Shown piece after piece: positions 45,368-53,162 of a stretch of 64,000 nt of DNA. A program made the position numbers and the translations under genes. The stretch covers positions 1 to 64,000 of the forward strand of contig NZ_JAAGOY010000010.1 in assembly GCF_010500215.1 (NCBI RefSeq). Direction: 5' to 3'. The notes beneath the pieces were generated by a model. That model did not search any database. It saw nothing but the letters and a program-made list of their open reading frames with translations, and was not told where the DNA came from. Position 1 is the stretch's first letter, and each line of letters begins with the position of its first letter. This DNA comes from Aliiroseovarius sp. PrR006 (GTDB lineage Bacteria; Pseudomonadota; Alphaproteobacteria; Rhodobacterales; Rhodobacteraceae).

Positions 45368-45814
45368 ATGTCCGACGACGCCCCCAAAAACCCAGTACGC
45401 CAACCACGCGCGCACACAATTGATTGCAGCGAATCCGGGCCTGTCGCGGTCGAAGACAAACCGCTGCCCGCCAAGGTGGCAGAAACGCCGGTCGAGCAGA
45501 AAAGCCCCGCCCAATGGGCCTATGAGCGCCTGATTCTCTACATCAAGAACTTCGAAGAGCAGCTGGACAACGAACACGAGGTCGCCATGGGCTTTGCCGG
45601 CGGCGATGCGGGCGTTCTGCGGATCGAGGGGATCGGCTATTTCGACCCGGACATCATTACCTATTACGGATCCGACGGCGAAGGCACAAAAACCCAACTG
45701 GTACAGCATGTCAGCCAGTTGTCGGTCATGTTGCGTGCTCTGCCCAAACAGATCGAAAGCGCCGAACCGAATCGCATCGGGTTTCGCTTGGCCGCCCAAC
45801 TGGAAGAAGAATAG
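45368..45814 (+). CDS. Conserved roseobacter protein (DUF6173-like)
   Basis: A 148-residue soluble protein. After a disordered, proline-rich first third (residues 1-50) comes a conserved core: SPAQWAYERLILYIKNFEEQL, DNEHEVAMGFAGGDAGVL, and RIEGIGYFDPDIITYYG. I recall this family as DUF6173. A 163-nt gap (45205-45367) lies before it with no obvious promoter. Its function is unknown; the core is well structured and not low complexity. Confidence 0.75.
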   Translation: MSDDAPKNPVRQPRAHTIDCSESGPVAVEDKPLPAKVAETPVEQKSPAQWAYERLILYIKNFEEQLDNEHEVAMGFAGGDAGVLRIEGIGYFDPDIITYYGSDGEGTKTQLVQHVSQLSVMLRALPKQIESAEPNRIGFRLAAQLEEE

Positions 45815-45909
45815 ACGCAAACTGTATGCCGAGGGGAATCCGGGCCGTGACAGAGGCCCGGAAATCCGTTATTCGGTGCAAAACGCAAACTCAGAACAGG
45901 ATTTGAACA

Positions 45910-46044
45910 ATGTCTGATCACGTGCATGGCACCATGGATACCAGCGCCCAGGAAAAAACCTATGCGGGCTTCATCAATGTAACCAAATGGTCGGTCATCG
46001 TTATTCTGGCCGTTCTGGTGTTCATGGCTCTGGTTGGCGCCTAA
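45910..46044 (+). CDS. Cytochrome c oxidase aa3-type subunit IV (44-residue microprotein)
   Basis: A very short frame from ATG 45910 to TAA 46042-46044. The product starts SDHVHGTMDTSAQEKTYAGF and continues INVTKWSVIVILAVLVFMALVGA, that is one soluble stretch and one membrane helix. This is the pattern of the bacterial aa3 oxidase subunit IV family, a non-catalytic single-helix subunit. No other oxidase gene is nearby, as usual in Rhodobacteraceae where it lies apart. AGGA lies about 10 nt upstream. Confidence 0.85.
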   Translation: MSDHVHGTMDTSAQEKTYAGFINVTKWSVIVILAVLVFMALVGA

Positions 46045-46080
46045 AACCACCCCCCATCATAGTTCAGGTTCGAGGGTTTC

Positions 46081-46677
46081 ATGGTACGATTGCTTGCAGC
46101 GCTTTCGTTGATTGTCGCGCTTGCCGGTTGCGGTGGCGCAGACAACATCTGGGCCAGCGATCAGACTGTGGCGGATGCCGTGTATCGGCATGACGGTCCG
46201 CCGACCCTCACCCTGTTTACTGTGATCTCGAAGGCATCCGGGTCGGGCGCGCATTCGGCGCTGATGATCAATGGATCGCAGCGCCTGATTTTTGATCCGG
46301 CCGGCACGTTCCACCACCCCAATCTGCCTGAACGCCATGACGTGATTTATGGCATGACGGACCCGGCGGTGGATTTTTACATCGATTACCATGCCCGCGT
46401 GACCTATGACGTGGTCCGGCAGGACATCGTGGTGTCGCCGCAGGTGGCTGAAATGGCCAAACGTGCGGTTGAACAATATGGCGCGGTCCCCAAGGCGCAT
46501 TGCGGCCAGTCCGTCAGCGCCATCCTGCGCAGCCTTCCGGGGTTCGAAACGATCCCGCAAAGCTATTATCCGAAGAAGATCATGAACGCGTTTGGCGCGC
46601 GCCCCGGAGTACGGACGAAAACCTTCAGCGACGACGACCCGCATAAAGGTGGTCAGATCAGAACGCGCAACATCTAA
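46081..46677 (+). CDS. Lipoprotein with possible permuted papain-like fold
   Basis: A 198-residue protein with lipobox LAGC, lipidated Cys17. The mature part has SGSGAHSALMINGSQRLIFDP, then HDVIYGMTDPAVDF, and later KAHCGQSVSAILRSLPGF. A His-containing strand before a Cys at a helix start is the order in circularly permuted NlpC/P60 (YiiX/LRAT-type) hydrolases. This resemblance is my inference, with His/Cys spacing not verified. It follows the aa3 subunit IV gene by 36 nt. Confidence 0.7.
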   Translation: MVRLLAALSLIVALAGCGGADNIWASDQTVADAVYRHDGPPTLTLFTVISKASGSGAHSALMINGSQRLIFDPAGTFHHPNLPERHDVIYGMTDPAVDFYIDYHARVTYDVVRQDIVVSPQVAEMAKRAVEQYGAVPKAHCGQSVSAILRSLPGFETIPQSYYPKKIMNAFGARPGVRTKTFSDDDPHKGGQIRTRNI

Positions 46678-46685
46678 GCCCCGCG

Positions 46686-47018
46686 TTATCCCAGCAGAAA
46701 CAGCAGCCCGTACAGCGTCGCGGCCCCTGACAGGATCGCGGCCAGAACGTTTTTGCTGAAATACCCCACCGCCAATGTCACCAATGCGGCCCCCAAGCGT
46801 GCGGGATCAGGGTTGCCCCCTGTCGCAGCAGGCCAAAAGACCAGCGGCGCGACCAACCCCGGCAGCACCGCTACGGGCGTATAACGCAGGTGCCGCAGCA
46901 CCCATTCAGGCATTTGTCGATCACCGATTATTCCCAGAAAGCTGAAGCGGATCAGGAAGCTACCAATTGCCATCGCGAAGATGACAAACCAGACGGTGGT
47001 GTGGTTCAGTTCTTCCAT
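46686..47018 (-). CDS. azlD: AzlD-type branched-chain amino acid exporter subunit
   Basis: A 110-residue membrane protein with three to four helices (TVWFVIFAMAIGSFLIRFSFLG; TPVAVLPGLVAPLVFWP; LVTLAVGYFSKNVLAAIL). The family signature RYTPVAVLPGLVAP is present. The start codon overlaps the azlC stop as ATGA, so the two are translated together. AzlCD pairs export branched-chain amino acids or analogues. A longer frame upstream overlaps azlC and is not real. Confidence 0.92.
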   Translation of the reverse strand: MEELNHTTVWFVIFAMAIGSFLIRFSFLGIIGDRQMPEWVLRHLRYTPVAVLPGLVAPLVFWPAATGGNPDPARLGAALVTLAVGYFSKNVLAAILSGAATLYGLLFLLG

Positions 47019-47728
47019 CAGGCAGCCCTCCGTTCCATGTATAGCTCGATCTGCGCGCCCACGACCATCGCTCCGATCGCCGCCACCAACAGGCCCGAGC
47101 CATAGGGCATCCACGCCATCAGAAGCGCCAAGACAACCGAGGTCAGTGCCGAGGCCACATGCGCCATCGTGCGCAGCGCGGGCGCAATCATGGCCAGGAA
47201 AGTAATCGGCAAGGCGAAATCCAATGCGAACTCAGGAGGCACCTGCGCCCCGGCGACTGCACCAAGGTATGATGCGCCGTACCAGAACGGCGCCAGAGGG
47301 GCGACCGTTCCAACGTAATAGGCAAACCGCTCGGACACGGTCAGCTCGCGCTCCATCTCGAACTTAATCTGCGACAGGGCGTAGGCCTGATCCACCATCA
47401 GATAGGCCACCAAGCCACGCTGCCAGATCGGTGCGCTGCCCAGATAAGGGGTCAGTGACGCGCTGTACATTGCCATGCGCATGTTCACAGCCAACGAAGT
47501 CAGAATCACGATCACGGTGGGGGCGTTCTCGGTCATCAATTGCACAGCGGTGAACTGCGCGGCCCCCGCAATGACCAGGATCGAAAAGCCCATAACTTCG
47601 GCCACATTCATTCCCGCTTCGGTCGCCACCACGCCGAAAAGCGCGGCAAAGGGGATGATCACCAGAAGAAACGGTAAAGCATCGCGTGTTCCGCGCAGGA
47701 ATTGTCGTTTCGGGTTGGACGTGGTCAT
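47018..47728 (-). CDS. azlC: AzlC family branched-chain amino acid exporter
   Basis: A 236-residue membrane protein with five to six helices. The AzlC core is ALPFLLVIIPFAALFGVVATEAG, followed by FSILVIAGAAQFTAVQLM, then NMRMAMYSASLTPYLG, all diagnostic. It works with the overlapping azlD. Its 5' end is divergent from fdhD; the only real promoter space is the 53 nt between 47729 and 47781. Confidence 0.93.
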   Translation of the reverse strand: MTTSNPKRQFLRGTRDALPFLLVIIPFAALFGVVATEAGMNVAEVMGFSILVIAGAAQFTAVQLMTENAPTVIVILTSLAVNMRMAMYSASLTPYLGSAPIWQRGLVAYLMVDQAYALSQIKFEMERELTVSERFAYYVGTVAPLAPFWYGASYLGAVAGAQVPPEFALDFALPITFLAMIAPALRTMAHVASALTSVVLALLMAWMPYGSGLLVAAIGAMVVGAQIELYMERRAA

Positions 47729-47781
47729 CGGGAATTCCTAAGTTACCCCTAACGCTTACGGCGTCCGTGCAGGAGTTGCAA

Positions 47782-48666
47782 TTGGCCACTGAACTAGATC
47801 TATCCGAATACCTTATCGCGCCCGACCCCGGCGCGGCGCGTTTGACCCGTGCTGTTGCAGGCCATGACGAAACTGGCGCGCCCGTGACCATCAAAGTGGT
47901 GGAAGAGCGCCCGTTGACCATTTTCCTGAACCGGCGCGAGATCGTGACCGCCATGACCATTGGCGACTATCCCGAATATCTGGCGCTGGGATTTCTGCGC
48001 AATCAGGGGATGTTGTCCGAGAACGACCAGATCATCGGCGTCGACTATGACGAGGACATCGATACCGTCGTCGTGCGCACCGCCACGGAAACGGATTACG
48101 AAGACAAGCTCGCCCGCAAAACCCGTACTTCGGGCTGTGCCGTGGGCACGGTTTTTGGCGACATGATGGAGGGGCTCGAGGGGCTGACCCTGCCCGCGAC
48201 GCCGGTGAAAACCTCGTGGCTTTATGCGCTGTCGCAAAAGATCAACCGTACGCCCTCGCTGTATCTTGAGGCTGGCGCGATCCACGGCACGGTGCTGTGC
48301 GAAGGTGACCGCCCGCTGGTCTACATGGAGGATGTGGGCCGCCATAACGCCGTCGATAAAGTGGCAGGCTGGATGCTGGATCAAGGTGTCACCGGCGCGG
48401 ACAAGATCCTTTATACCACCGGGCGCCTGACGTCCGAGATGGTGATCAAAACCGCACAGATGGGCATTCCCGCTCTGGTCTCACGATCGGGCTTCACCGC
48501 ATGGGGTGTCGAGATTGCAAACGAGATCGGGTTGACCCTGATCGGTCGGATGCGTGGGCAGCGGTTTACCTGTCTGGCCGGAGAAAGCCGCCTGATCCGA
48601 GATGTGGACCCGGCCCATGTAGGGCACGAAGATCGCAAACATCGGCGCAAAGGAGCAGGCGCATGA
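47782..48666 (+). CDS. fdhD: Formate dehydrogenase accessory sulfurtransferase FdhD
   Basis: A 294-residue FdhD that transfers sulfur from a cysteine desulfurase to the Mo-bisMGD cofactor of formate dehydrogenase. The catalytic cysteine is Cys119 in RTSGCAVGTVFG; only one Cys is present where E. coli has a CxxC. EDVGRHNAVDKVAGWML and TGRLTSEMVIKTA are further hallmarks. A TTG start at 47782 is preferred, with AGGAG 6 nt upstream. It overlaps mobA by 4 nt. Confidence 0.92.
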   Translation: MATELDLSEYLIAPDPGAARLTRAVAGHDETGAPVTIKVVEERPLTIFLNRREIVTAMTIGDYPEYLALGFLRNQGMLSENDQIIGVDYDEDIDTVVVRTATETDYEDKLARKTRTSGCAVGTVFGDMMEGLEGLTLPATPVKTSWLYALSQKINRTPSLYLEAGAIHGTVLCEGDRPLVYMEDVGRHNAVDKVAGWMLDQGVTGADKILYTTGRLTSEMVIKTAQMGIPALVSRSGFTAWGVEIANEIGLTLIGRMRGQRFTCLAGESRLIRDVDPAHVGHEDRKHRRKGAGA

Positions 48667-49283
48667 CCCGGCCCCTTGGCATCATTCTGGCAGGCGGTTT
48701 GGCCACCCGCATGGGCGGCGGAGACAAGGGGCGTCTGCCCTTAGGCGATGGCACGCTTTTGTCCCACGTAATCGACCGGCTGGCGCCTCAGGTCGATGGC
48801 ATGGCCCTGAACGCGAACGGAGACCCCGCGCGGTTTGCCGACACCGGCCTGCCTGTCCTACCCGATAGCATCGACGGCTATGCAGGCCCGCTGGCGGGCG
48901 TCTTGGCCGGGCTCGACTGGGCCGCCGAACAAGGCGCGACCCATGTGGTATCCGCCGCCGCCGACACACCGTTCTTCCCGCGCGACCTTGTGGATCGCCT
49001 GCTGATCGCTGCACAGCGCGACGGCACGGACATCGCGCTGGCCGCCACGCTGGATCCACAGCGCGGTGCCATGCGACAACCGACCTTCGGCCTTTGGCCC
49101 GTGGTTTTGCGCGACGATCTGCGCGCGGCGCTAAACGACGGCTTGCGTAAAGTCGTCCTGTGGACGGACAAACACAGCGCAGCAACCGCCAGCTTCTCCC
49201 CCACGCCCTTTGATCCGTTTTTCAACGTGAACACCCCAGACGACCTTGCCCAGGCCGAACAGCTTTTGGAGACCGCTTCATGA
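48663..49283 (+). CDS. mobA: Molybdenum cofactor guanylyltransferase
   Basis: A 206-residue MobA, adding GMP to molybdopterin to make MGD. The nucleotide motif ILAGGLATRMGGGDKGRLPLG is intact and the later DTPFFP lies in the metal/substrate site. The start overlaps the fdhD stop as ATGA and the end overlaps the mobB-moeA fusion by 4 nt, giving a compact Moco operon that matures the bis-MGD enzymes. Confidence 0.95.
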   Translation: MTRPLGIILAGGLATRMGGGDKGRLPLGDGTLLSHVIDRLAPQVDGMALNANGDPARFADTGLPVLPDSIDGYAGPLAGVLAGLDWAAEQGATHVVSAAADTPFFPRDLVDRLLIAAQRDGTDIALAATLDPQRGAMRQPTFGLWPVVLRDDLRAALNDGLRKVVLWTDKHSAATASFSPTPFDPFFNVNTPDDLAQAEQLLETAS

Positions 49284-51040
49284 AAATCTTCGGCGTCACC
49301 GGCTGGAAGAACTCGGGCAAAACGGGGCTGATGGAGCGTCTGATCACCCATTTCACCGCCCAAGGCCTGCGCGTCTCGACCCTGAAACACACCCATCACG
49401 GCGTGGATCTGGAAAAACCCGGAACGGACACGCACCGCCACCGTCTGGCGGGCGCGCAAGAGGTCGTGCTGGCCTCCTCCGCCCGCATCACCTCCCTGCA
49501 CGAGCTGCGCGATGACCCCGAACCCCGGCTGGCCGAACTGATCGCAGGCCTGAGACCTTGCGACCTCGTACTGGTCGAAGGCTTCAAAGGCGCACCGCAT
49601 CCCAAGATCGAGGCGCACCGATCCGAGACCGGCGAAGACCTTCTGGCACCAGACAACGACACGATCCGCGCCGTGGCCAGCAATGAAGCCCTGCCCGATT
49701 TGGACCTGCCTGTTTTCGATCTGGATAACACCGCCGCGATTGCAGCCTTCATCGCAGATGTCACCGGCCTTGCGCCCCGCGAACCGAAGGGGTTGAAGAA
49801 CGACTGCTTTGCCCTGCCCCCTGGCGTGCATTGGACTCCGGTCGACGAAGCTCTCGAGACACTGCGTGACCGCCTATCGCCTGTGGTTGGAACCGAAACT
49901 GTGCCCACCGCAACCTCCCGCGGCCGCATCCTTGCAAGTGACCACATGGCCGCCCGCTCCAACCCACCCGGCGCAAACTCTGCCGTCGATGGATACGCCT
50001 TCGCCTACGCGGGGCTGCCCGAAGGCGACGTGATCGGACTGCCCCTTATGCCCGAGCGCGCCGCTGCCGGGGGACCGTTCACCGGCACCGTCCCGATGGG
50101 CCACGCCATCCGCATCCTGACCGGCGCGCTTCTGCCCGACGGCGTGGACACGGTGGTCTTGCAAGAGGACGTCCAAATCGATGGCCAAACCCTGCGCTTC
50201 CCTGCCGGCGTCAAACCGGGCGCCAATGCCCGCGCGGCAGGTGAAGACGTCGAAGCCGGCAAGCTGGCGCTTCCCATGGGCCACAAGATGCGCGCGCCCG
50301 ATGTGGCGCTACTCTCGGCACTCGGTCTGCCCAACGTCCAAGCCTTCAAGCCACTGCGGGTCGGTGTCCTATCCACCGGCGACGAACTGGCCGAGCCCGG
50401 CACCACGACGGACACCGCCCGCACCTATGACGCCAACCGCCCGATGCTTCTGTCGCTGGCCGAGGGCTGGGGCTATACCCCCGTCGATCTAGGCCACGTG
50501 GCCGACGACCGTGACGCCCTGCGTGCGGCCTTCGACAAAGCCGCGACGCAAGCCGACGTCATCCTGACCTCTGGCGGTGCGTCCGCCGGGGACGAGGATC
50601 ACGTCTCAGCACTTTTGAAAGAAACCGGTTCTCTGCACCACTGGCGCATCGCCATTAAACCCGGCCGCCCGCTGGCGCTGGCCCAATGGAACGGCACGCC
50701 TGTCTTTGGCCTGCCCGGCAATCCGGTCGCAGCCCTTGTCACTACCCTGATCTTCGCACGCCCGGCGTTCTCGGTCCTTGCAGGCGGCCCGTGGCTGACC
50801 GCGCCCGGAACCATGCTCCCCGCCGCCTTCAGCAAATCCAAGAAAGCAGGCCGCCGCGAATACCTGCGCGCGCGCCTGAGCGAAGACGGACAGATCGAAG
50901 CGTTCAAATCAGAAGGGTCTGGCCGCATCTCGGGCCTGTCATGGGCCACCGGGCTGGTCGAACTGCCAGACGAGGCGATGGACATCACTCCCGGCACCCC
51001 CATCCGCTTTATCAGCTATGACAGTCTCGGGATCACCTGA
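49280..51040 (+). CDS. MobB-MoeA fusion (Moco adapter plus molybdopterin molybdenumtransferase)
   Basis: A 586-residue fusion. Residues 1-165 are MobB: GWKNSGKTGLMERL as P-loop, then KHTHHGVDLEKPGTD. After a linker (170-190) comes MoeA: DHMAARSNPPGANSAVDGYAF, GHAIRILTGALLPDGVDTVV, GVLSTGDELAEPG, and SGGASAGDEDHV with the substrate-binding TSGG. MoeA inserts molybdate into MPT-AMP; MobB binds GTP and MobA. Both domains look intact. Fusion keeps metal insertion and nucleotide attachment together. Confidence 0.93.
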   Translation: MKIFGVTGWKNSGKTGLMERLITHFTAQGLRVSTLKHTHHGVDLEKPGTDTHRHRLAGAQEVVLASSARITSLHELRDDPEPRLAELIAGLRPCDLVLVEGFKGAPHPKIEAHRSETGEDLLAPDNDTIRAVASNEALPDLDLPVFDLDNTAAIAAFIADVTGLAPREPKGLKNDCFALPPGVHWTPVDEALETLRDRLSPVVGTETVPTATSRGRILASDHMAARSNPPGANSAVDGYAFAYAGLPEGDVIGLPLMPERAAAGGPFTGTVPMGHAIRILTGALLPDGVDTVVLQEDVQIDGQTLRFPAGVKPGANARAAGEDVEAGKLALPMGHKMRAPDVALLSALGLPNVQAFKPLRVGVLSTGDELAEPGTTTDTARTYDANRPMLLSLAEGWGYTPVDLGHVADDRDALRAAFDKAATQADVILTSGGASAGDEDHVSALLKETGSLHHWRIAIKPGRPLALAQWNGTPVFGLPGNPVAALVTTLIFARPAFSVLAGGPWLTAPGTMLPAAFSKSKKAGRREYLRARLSEDGQIEAFKSEGSGRISGLSWATGLVELPDEAMDITPGTPIRFISYDSLGIT

Positions 51041-51043
51041 TCC

Positions 51044-51106
51044 GCATTTTCTTGTCAAAAGTATCCTGGGGTGTATGCGCGCAGCGCAGAGGGGCAAGGC
51101 CCCGCA
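51044..51106. repeat. Roseobacter intergenic repeat, copy B
   Basis: A segment ATTTTCTTGTCAAAAGTATC then CTGGGG, then a TGCGC/GCGCA hairpin and GGGGC-AAG-GCCCC (51091-51103). The left block matches copy A at 44180 in nearly all positions and again lies between convergent genes, just after a plus-strand stop. Probably a dispersed intergenic element with a terminator-like hairpin. Confidence 0.7.
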
Positions 51107-51131
51107 GGCTCACGAAGTCAGCCACCGGACG

Positions 51132-51614
51132 TTAGTCGCCATGACGCAGCAAGCGCTGCTTCTGACGACCCCAATCGCGCTTGGCTTCGGTCGCGCGCTT
51201 GTCATGGGCTTTCTTACCCTTGGCAATACCCACCTTCACCTTCACCAGACCTTTGTGATTGAAATAGATCACCAGCGGCACAAGGGTCATGCCCTTCCGG
51301 CTGGTCGCATTCCACATCTTGGAAATCTCGCGCTTCGATGCCAACAGCTTGCGCTTGCGGCGTTCCAGATGCCCCCAAGTCACGGCCTGTTTGTAGGGCG
51401 CGATATAGGCGTTGGTCAGGTAAAGTTCGCCGTCTTCCACAGCGACATAGCTTTCAGCAATATTCGACCCACCCTGACGCAGCGATTTCACCTCAGAGCC
51501 CATCAACACGATGCCGCATTCGATGTCTTCCTCGATCGCATAGTCATAGCGTGCACGCCGATTGTCGGCGATCACTTTGTAGTTTGCGTCTTCTTTGGTT
51601 TTTGCTTTAGCCAT
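51132..51614 (-). CDS. smpB: SsrA-binding protein SmpB
   Basis: A 160-residue SmpB that brings tmRNA to stalled ribosomes. [25 protein letters not shown], the [14 protein letters not shown] block and the basic tail ([23 protein letters not shown]) are family hallmarks. It lies next to trmO and dapA on the minus strand, the usual dapA-smpB order. The tmRNA gene is not in the window. Confidence 0.96.
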   Translation of the reverse strand: MAKAKTKEDANYKVIADNRRARYDYAIEEDIECGIVLMGSEVKSLRQGGSNIAESYVAVEDGELYLTNAYIAPYKQAVTWGHLERRKRKLLASKREISKMWNATSRKGMTLVPLVIYFNHKGLVKVKVGIAKGKKAHDKRATEAKRDWGRQKQRLLRHGD

Positions 51615-51655
51615 GTGCCGGATGTAGGGCTTGCACCGCGAACTGTCCAGACTGC

Positions 51656-52141
51656 TCAGGCAACCGGCGCATCAATCGTGGCGATCCATGGCTTCAAATC
51701 CACCACTGGGGTGGCGTCGAAACAGTCCAACGCATCAATGCCAATGACGCCAGCCTCGATATCCAGTGACACAATCTGAACCGTGCTCATCGCAATCGGA
51801 TTCGGACGACTGGGCGAGCGCAGGGAAAATACCCCGCGTGGAGCGTCCGCGTGACGCGGGCTTTGCACGATCAGATCGCGACGCGCCTGATCCATCCAGT
51901 AGAGCACGATGATGTGCTGACCGACGGTGAAGTCCTTGATGCCGGGTTGATAGCCCTCGGCCAGTTCAATCCGAAACGCACCGCCCTCTTCGGCCACACG
52001 CTTGCGCGCGCCGGCCACGTTGCCCGGCGCATCGCCCGGTTGCCACGGGGTGCGGACATGCCCGATGAAGGCCACGCGCGGCCCGTCACTGTCGGCAGGG
52101 TCGAAGGCGAGTTGAACCTCGCCTTCGCGCCTATCACTCAT
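51656..52141 (-). CDS. TrmO-type tRNA-methyltransferase (VirR/TsaA family)
   Basis: A 161-residue protein of the TrmO/TsaA family. [19 protein letters not shown] at the start, [17 protein letters not shown], and the diagnostic [20 protein letters not shown] are present. E. coli TrmO N6-methylates t6A37 in tRNA-Thr using SAM. This shorter form lacks the C-terminal domain of E. coli TrmO, so the substrate may differ. It overlaps the dapA stop by 1 nt. Confidence 0.88.
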   Translation of the reverse strand: MSDRREGEVQLAFDPADSDGPRVAFIGHVRTPWQPGDAPGNVAGARKRVAEEGGAFRIELAEGYQPGIKDFTVGQHIIVLYWMDQARRDLIVQSPRHADAPRGVFSLRSPSRPNPIAMSTVQIVSLDIEAGVIGIDALDCFDATPVVDLKPWIATIDAPVA

Positions 52142-53016
52142 CAGTTGATCAGCCCGGCATGACGCATGGCAGCGTCGATGGCGGATTTGGTCTCGTCCGA
52201 CAGTTCAACCAGCGGCGAGCGGACTTCTTCGGTGCAGCGGCCCAGCTTGGACAGCGCGTATTTTGCGCCACAAGTGCCCGGCTCCATAAAGATCGCCTGA
52301 TGCAGCGGCATCAGCTTGTCAGCGATTTCCAACGCCTTGCTGAAATCACCTTCCAGCGTTGCGGCCTGCATATCCGCGCAAAGACGCGGGGCCACGTTCG
52401 CCGTGACCGAGATACACCCCACGCCACCTTGGGCGTTGAACCCGTGCGCCGTGGCGTCTTCGCCCGACAGCTGGATGAAATCCGCACCACAGGTCATGCG
52501 CTGAAAGCTGACACGCGCAAGGTCGCCAGTGGCGTCTTTCACACCCACGATGTTCTTGTGCTTAGCCAGTTCGCCCATGGTCTCGGGTGTCATGTCGACA
52601 ACCGAGCGGCCGGGGATGTTGTAGATCACAATGGGCAGGTCGACGGCATCGGCAATCGTCTCAAAGTGCGCGACAAGGCCGCGCTGGGTCGGCTTGTTGT
52701 AATAGGGCGTCACCACCAGACCGGCAGCAGCGCCAACACGCTTGGCGAACTCCATAAAGCGCAGGGCTTCGGCGGTGTTGTTCGAGCCTGCGCCGGCAAT
52801 GACCGGCACGCGGCCCGCAGCGGATTCCACTACGGCTTCGATGACGGCTTCGTGCTCGTCATGGGTAAGGGTCGGGCTTTCGCCAGTCGTACCCACAGGC
52901 ACCAGACCGCTCGAGCCTTCCTCGATCTGCCATTCGACCAAGCGTTTGAGCGCGTCGAAATCCACTGCACCGTCCTTGAACGGCGTAACCAGGGCAGGAA
53001 GAGATCCTTTAAACAT
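52141..53016 (-). CDS. dapA: 4-hydroxy-tetrahydrodipicolinate synthase
   Basis: A 291-residue DapA, condensing pyruvate with aspartate semialdehyde in the lysine/meso-DAP pathway. The Schiff-base Lys is Lys160 in GVKDATGD, with Tyr132 (YNIPGRS) and Thr43/44 ([10 protein letters not shown]) completing the proton relay. ATG 53016 is chosen since [13 protein letters not shown] is the family start; GGAG is 9 nt upstream. It is divergent from the lytic transglycosylase gene. Confidence 0.95.
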   Translation of the reverse strand: MFKGSLPALVTPFKDGAVDFDALKRLVEWQIEEGSSGLVPVGTTGESPTLTHDEHEAVIEAVVESAAGRVPVIAGAGSNNTAEALRFMEFAKRVGAAAGLVVTPYYNKPTQRGLVAHFETIADAVDLPIVIYNIPGRSVVDMTPETMGELAKHKNIVGVKDATGDLARVSFQRMTCGADFIQLSGEDATAHGFNAQGGVGCISVTANVAPRLCADMQAATLEGDFSKALEIADKLMPLHQAIFMEPGTCGAKYALSKLGRCTEEVRSPLVELSDETKSAIDAAMRHAGLIN

Positions 53017-53162
53017 GACACGCTCCATTTTTGTCTGTGTTTCCAATCACGTCTGCGAAGATCTGCTGAATCGCTCCGCAAACGCGGCGGAAACTAGCCG
53101 GGTTCGACAGAAATGCCAAGTTTGTGTGTTGCGTGTTAGCGCCATAAAGCTAGGTTTTGCAC

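Noticed and set aside
45137-45820. Minus-strand frame of 227 codons across the 5' end of the dehydrogenase gene and the DUF6173-like gene
   Set aside because: Overlaps two better genes and has no conserved block.
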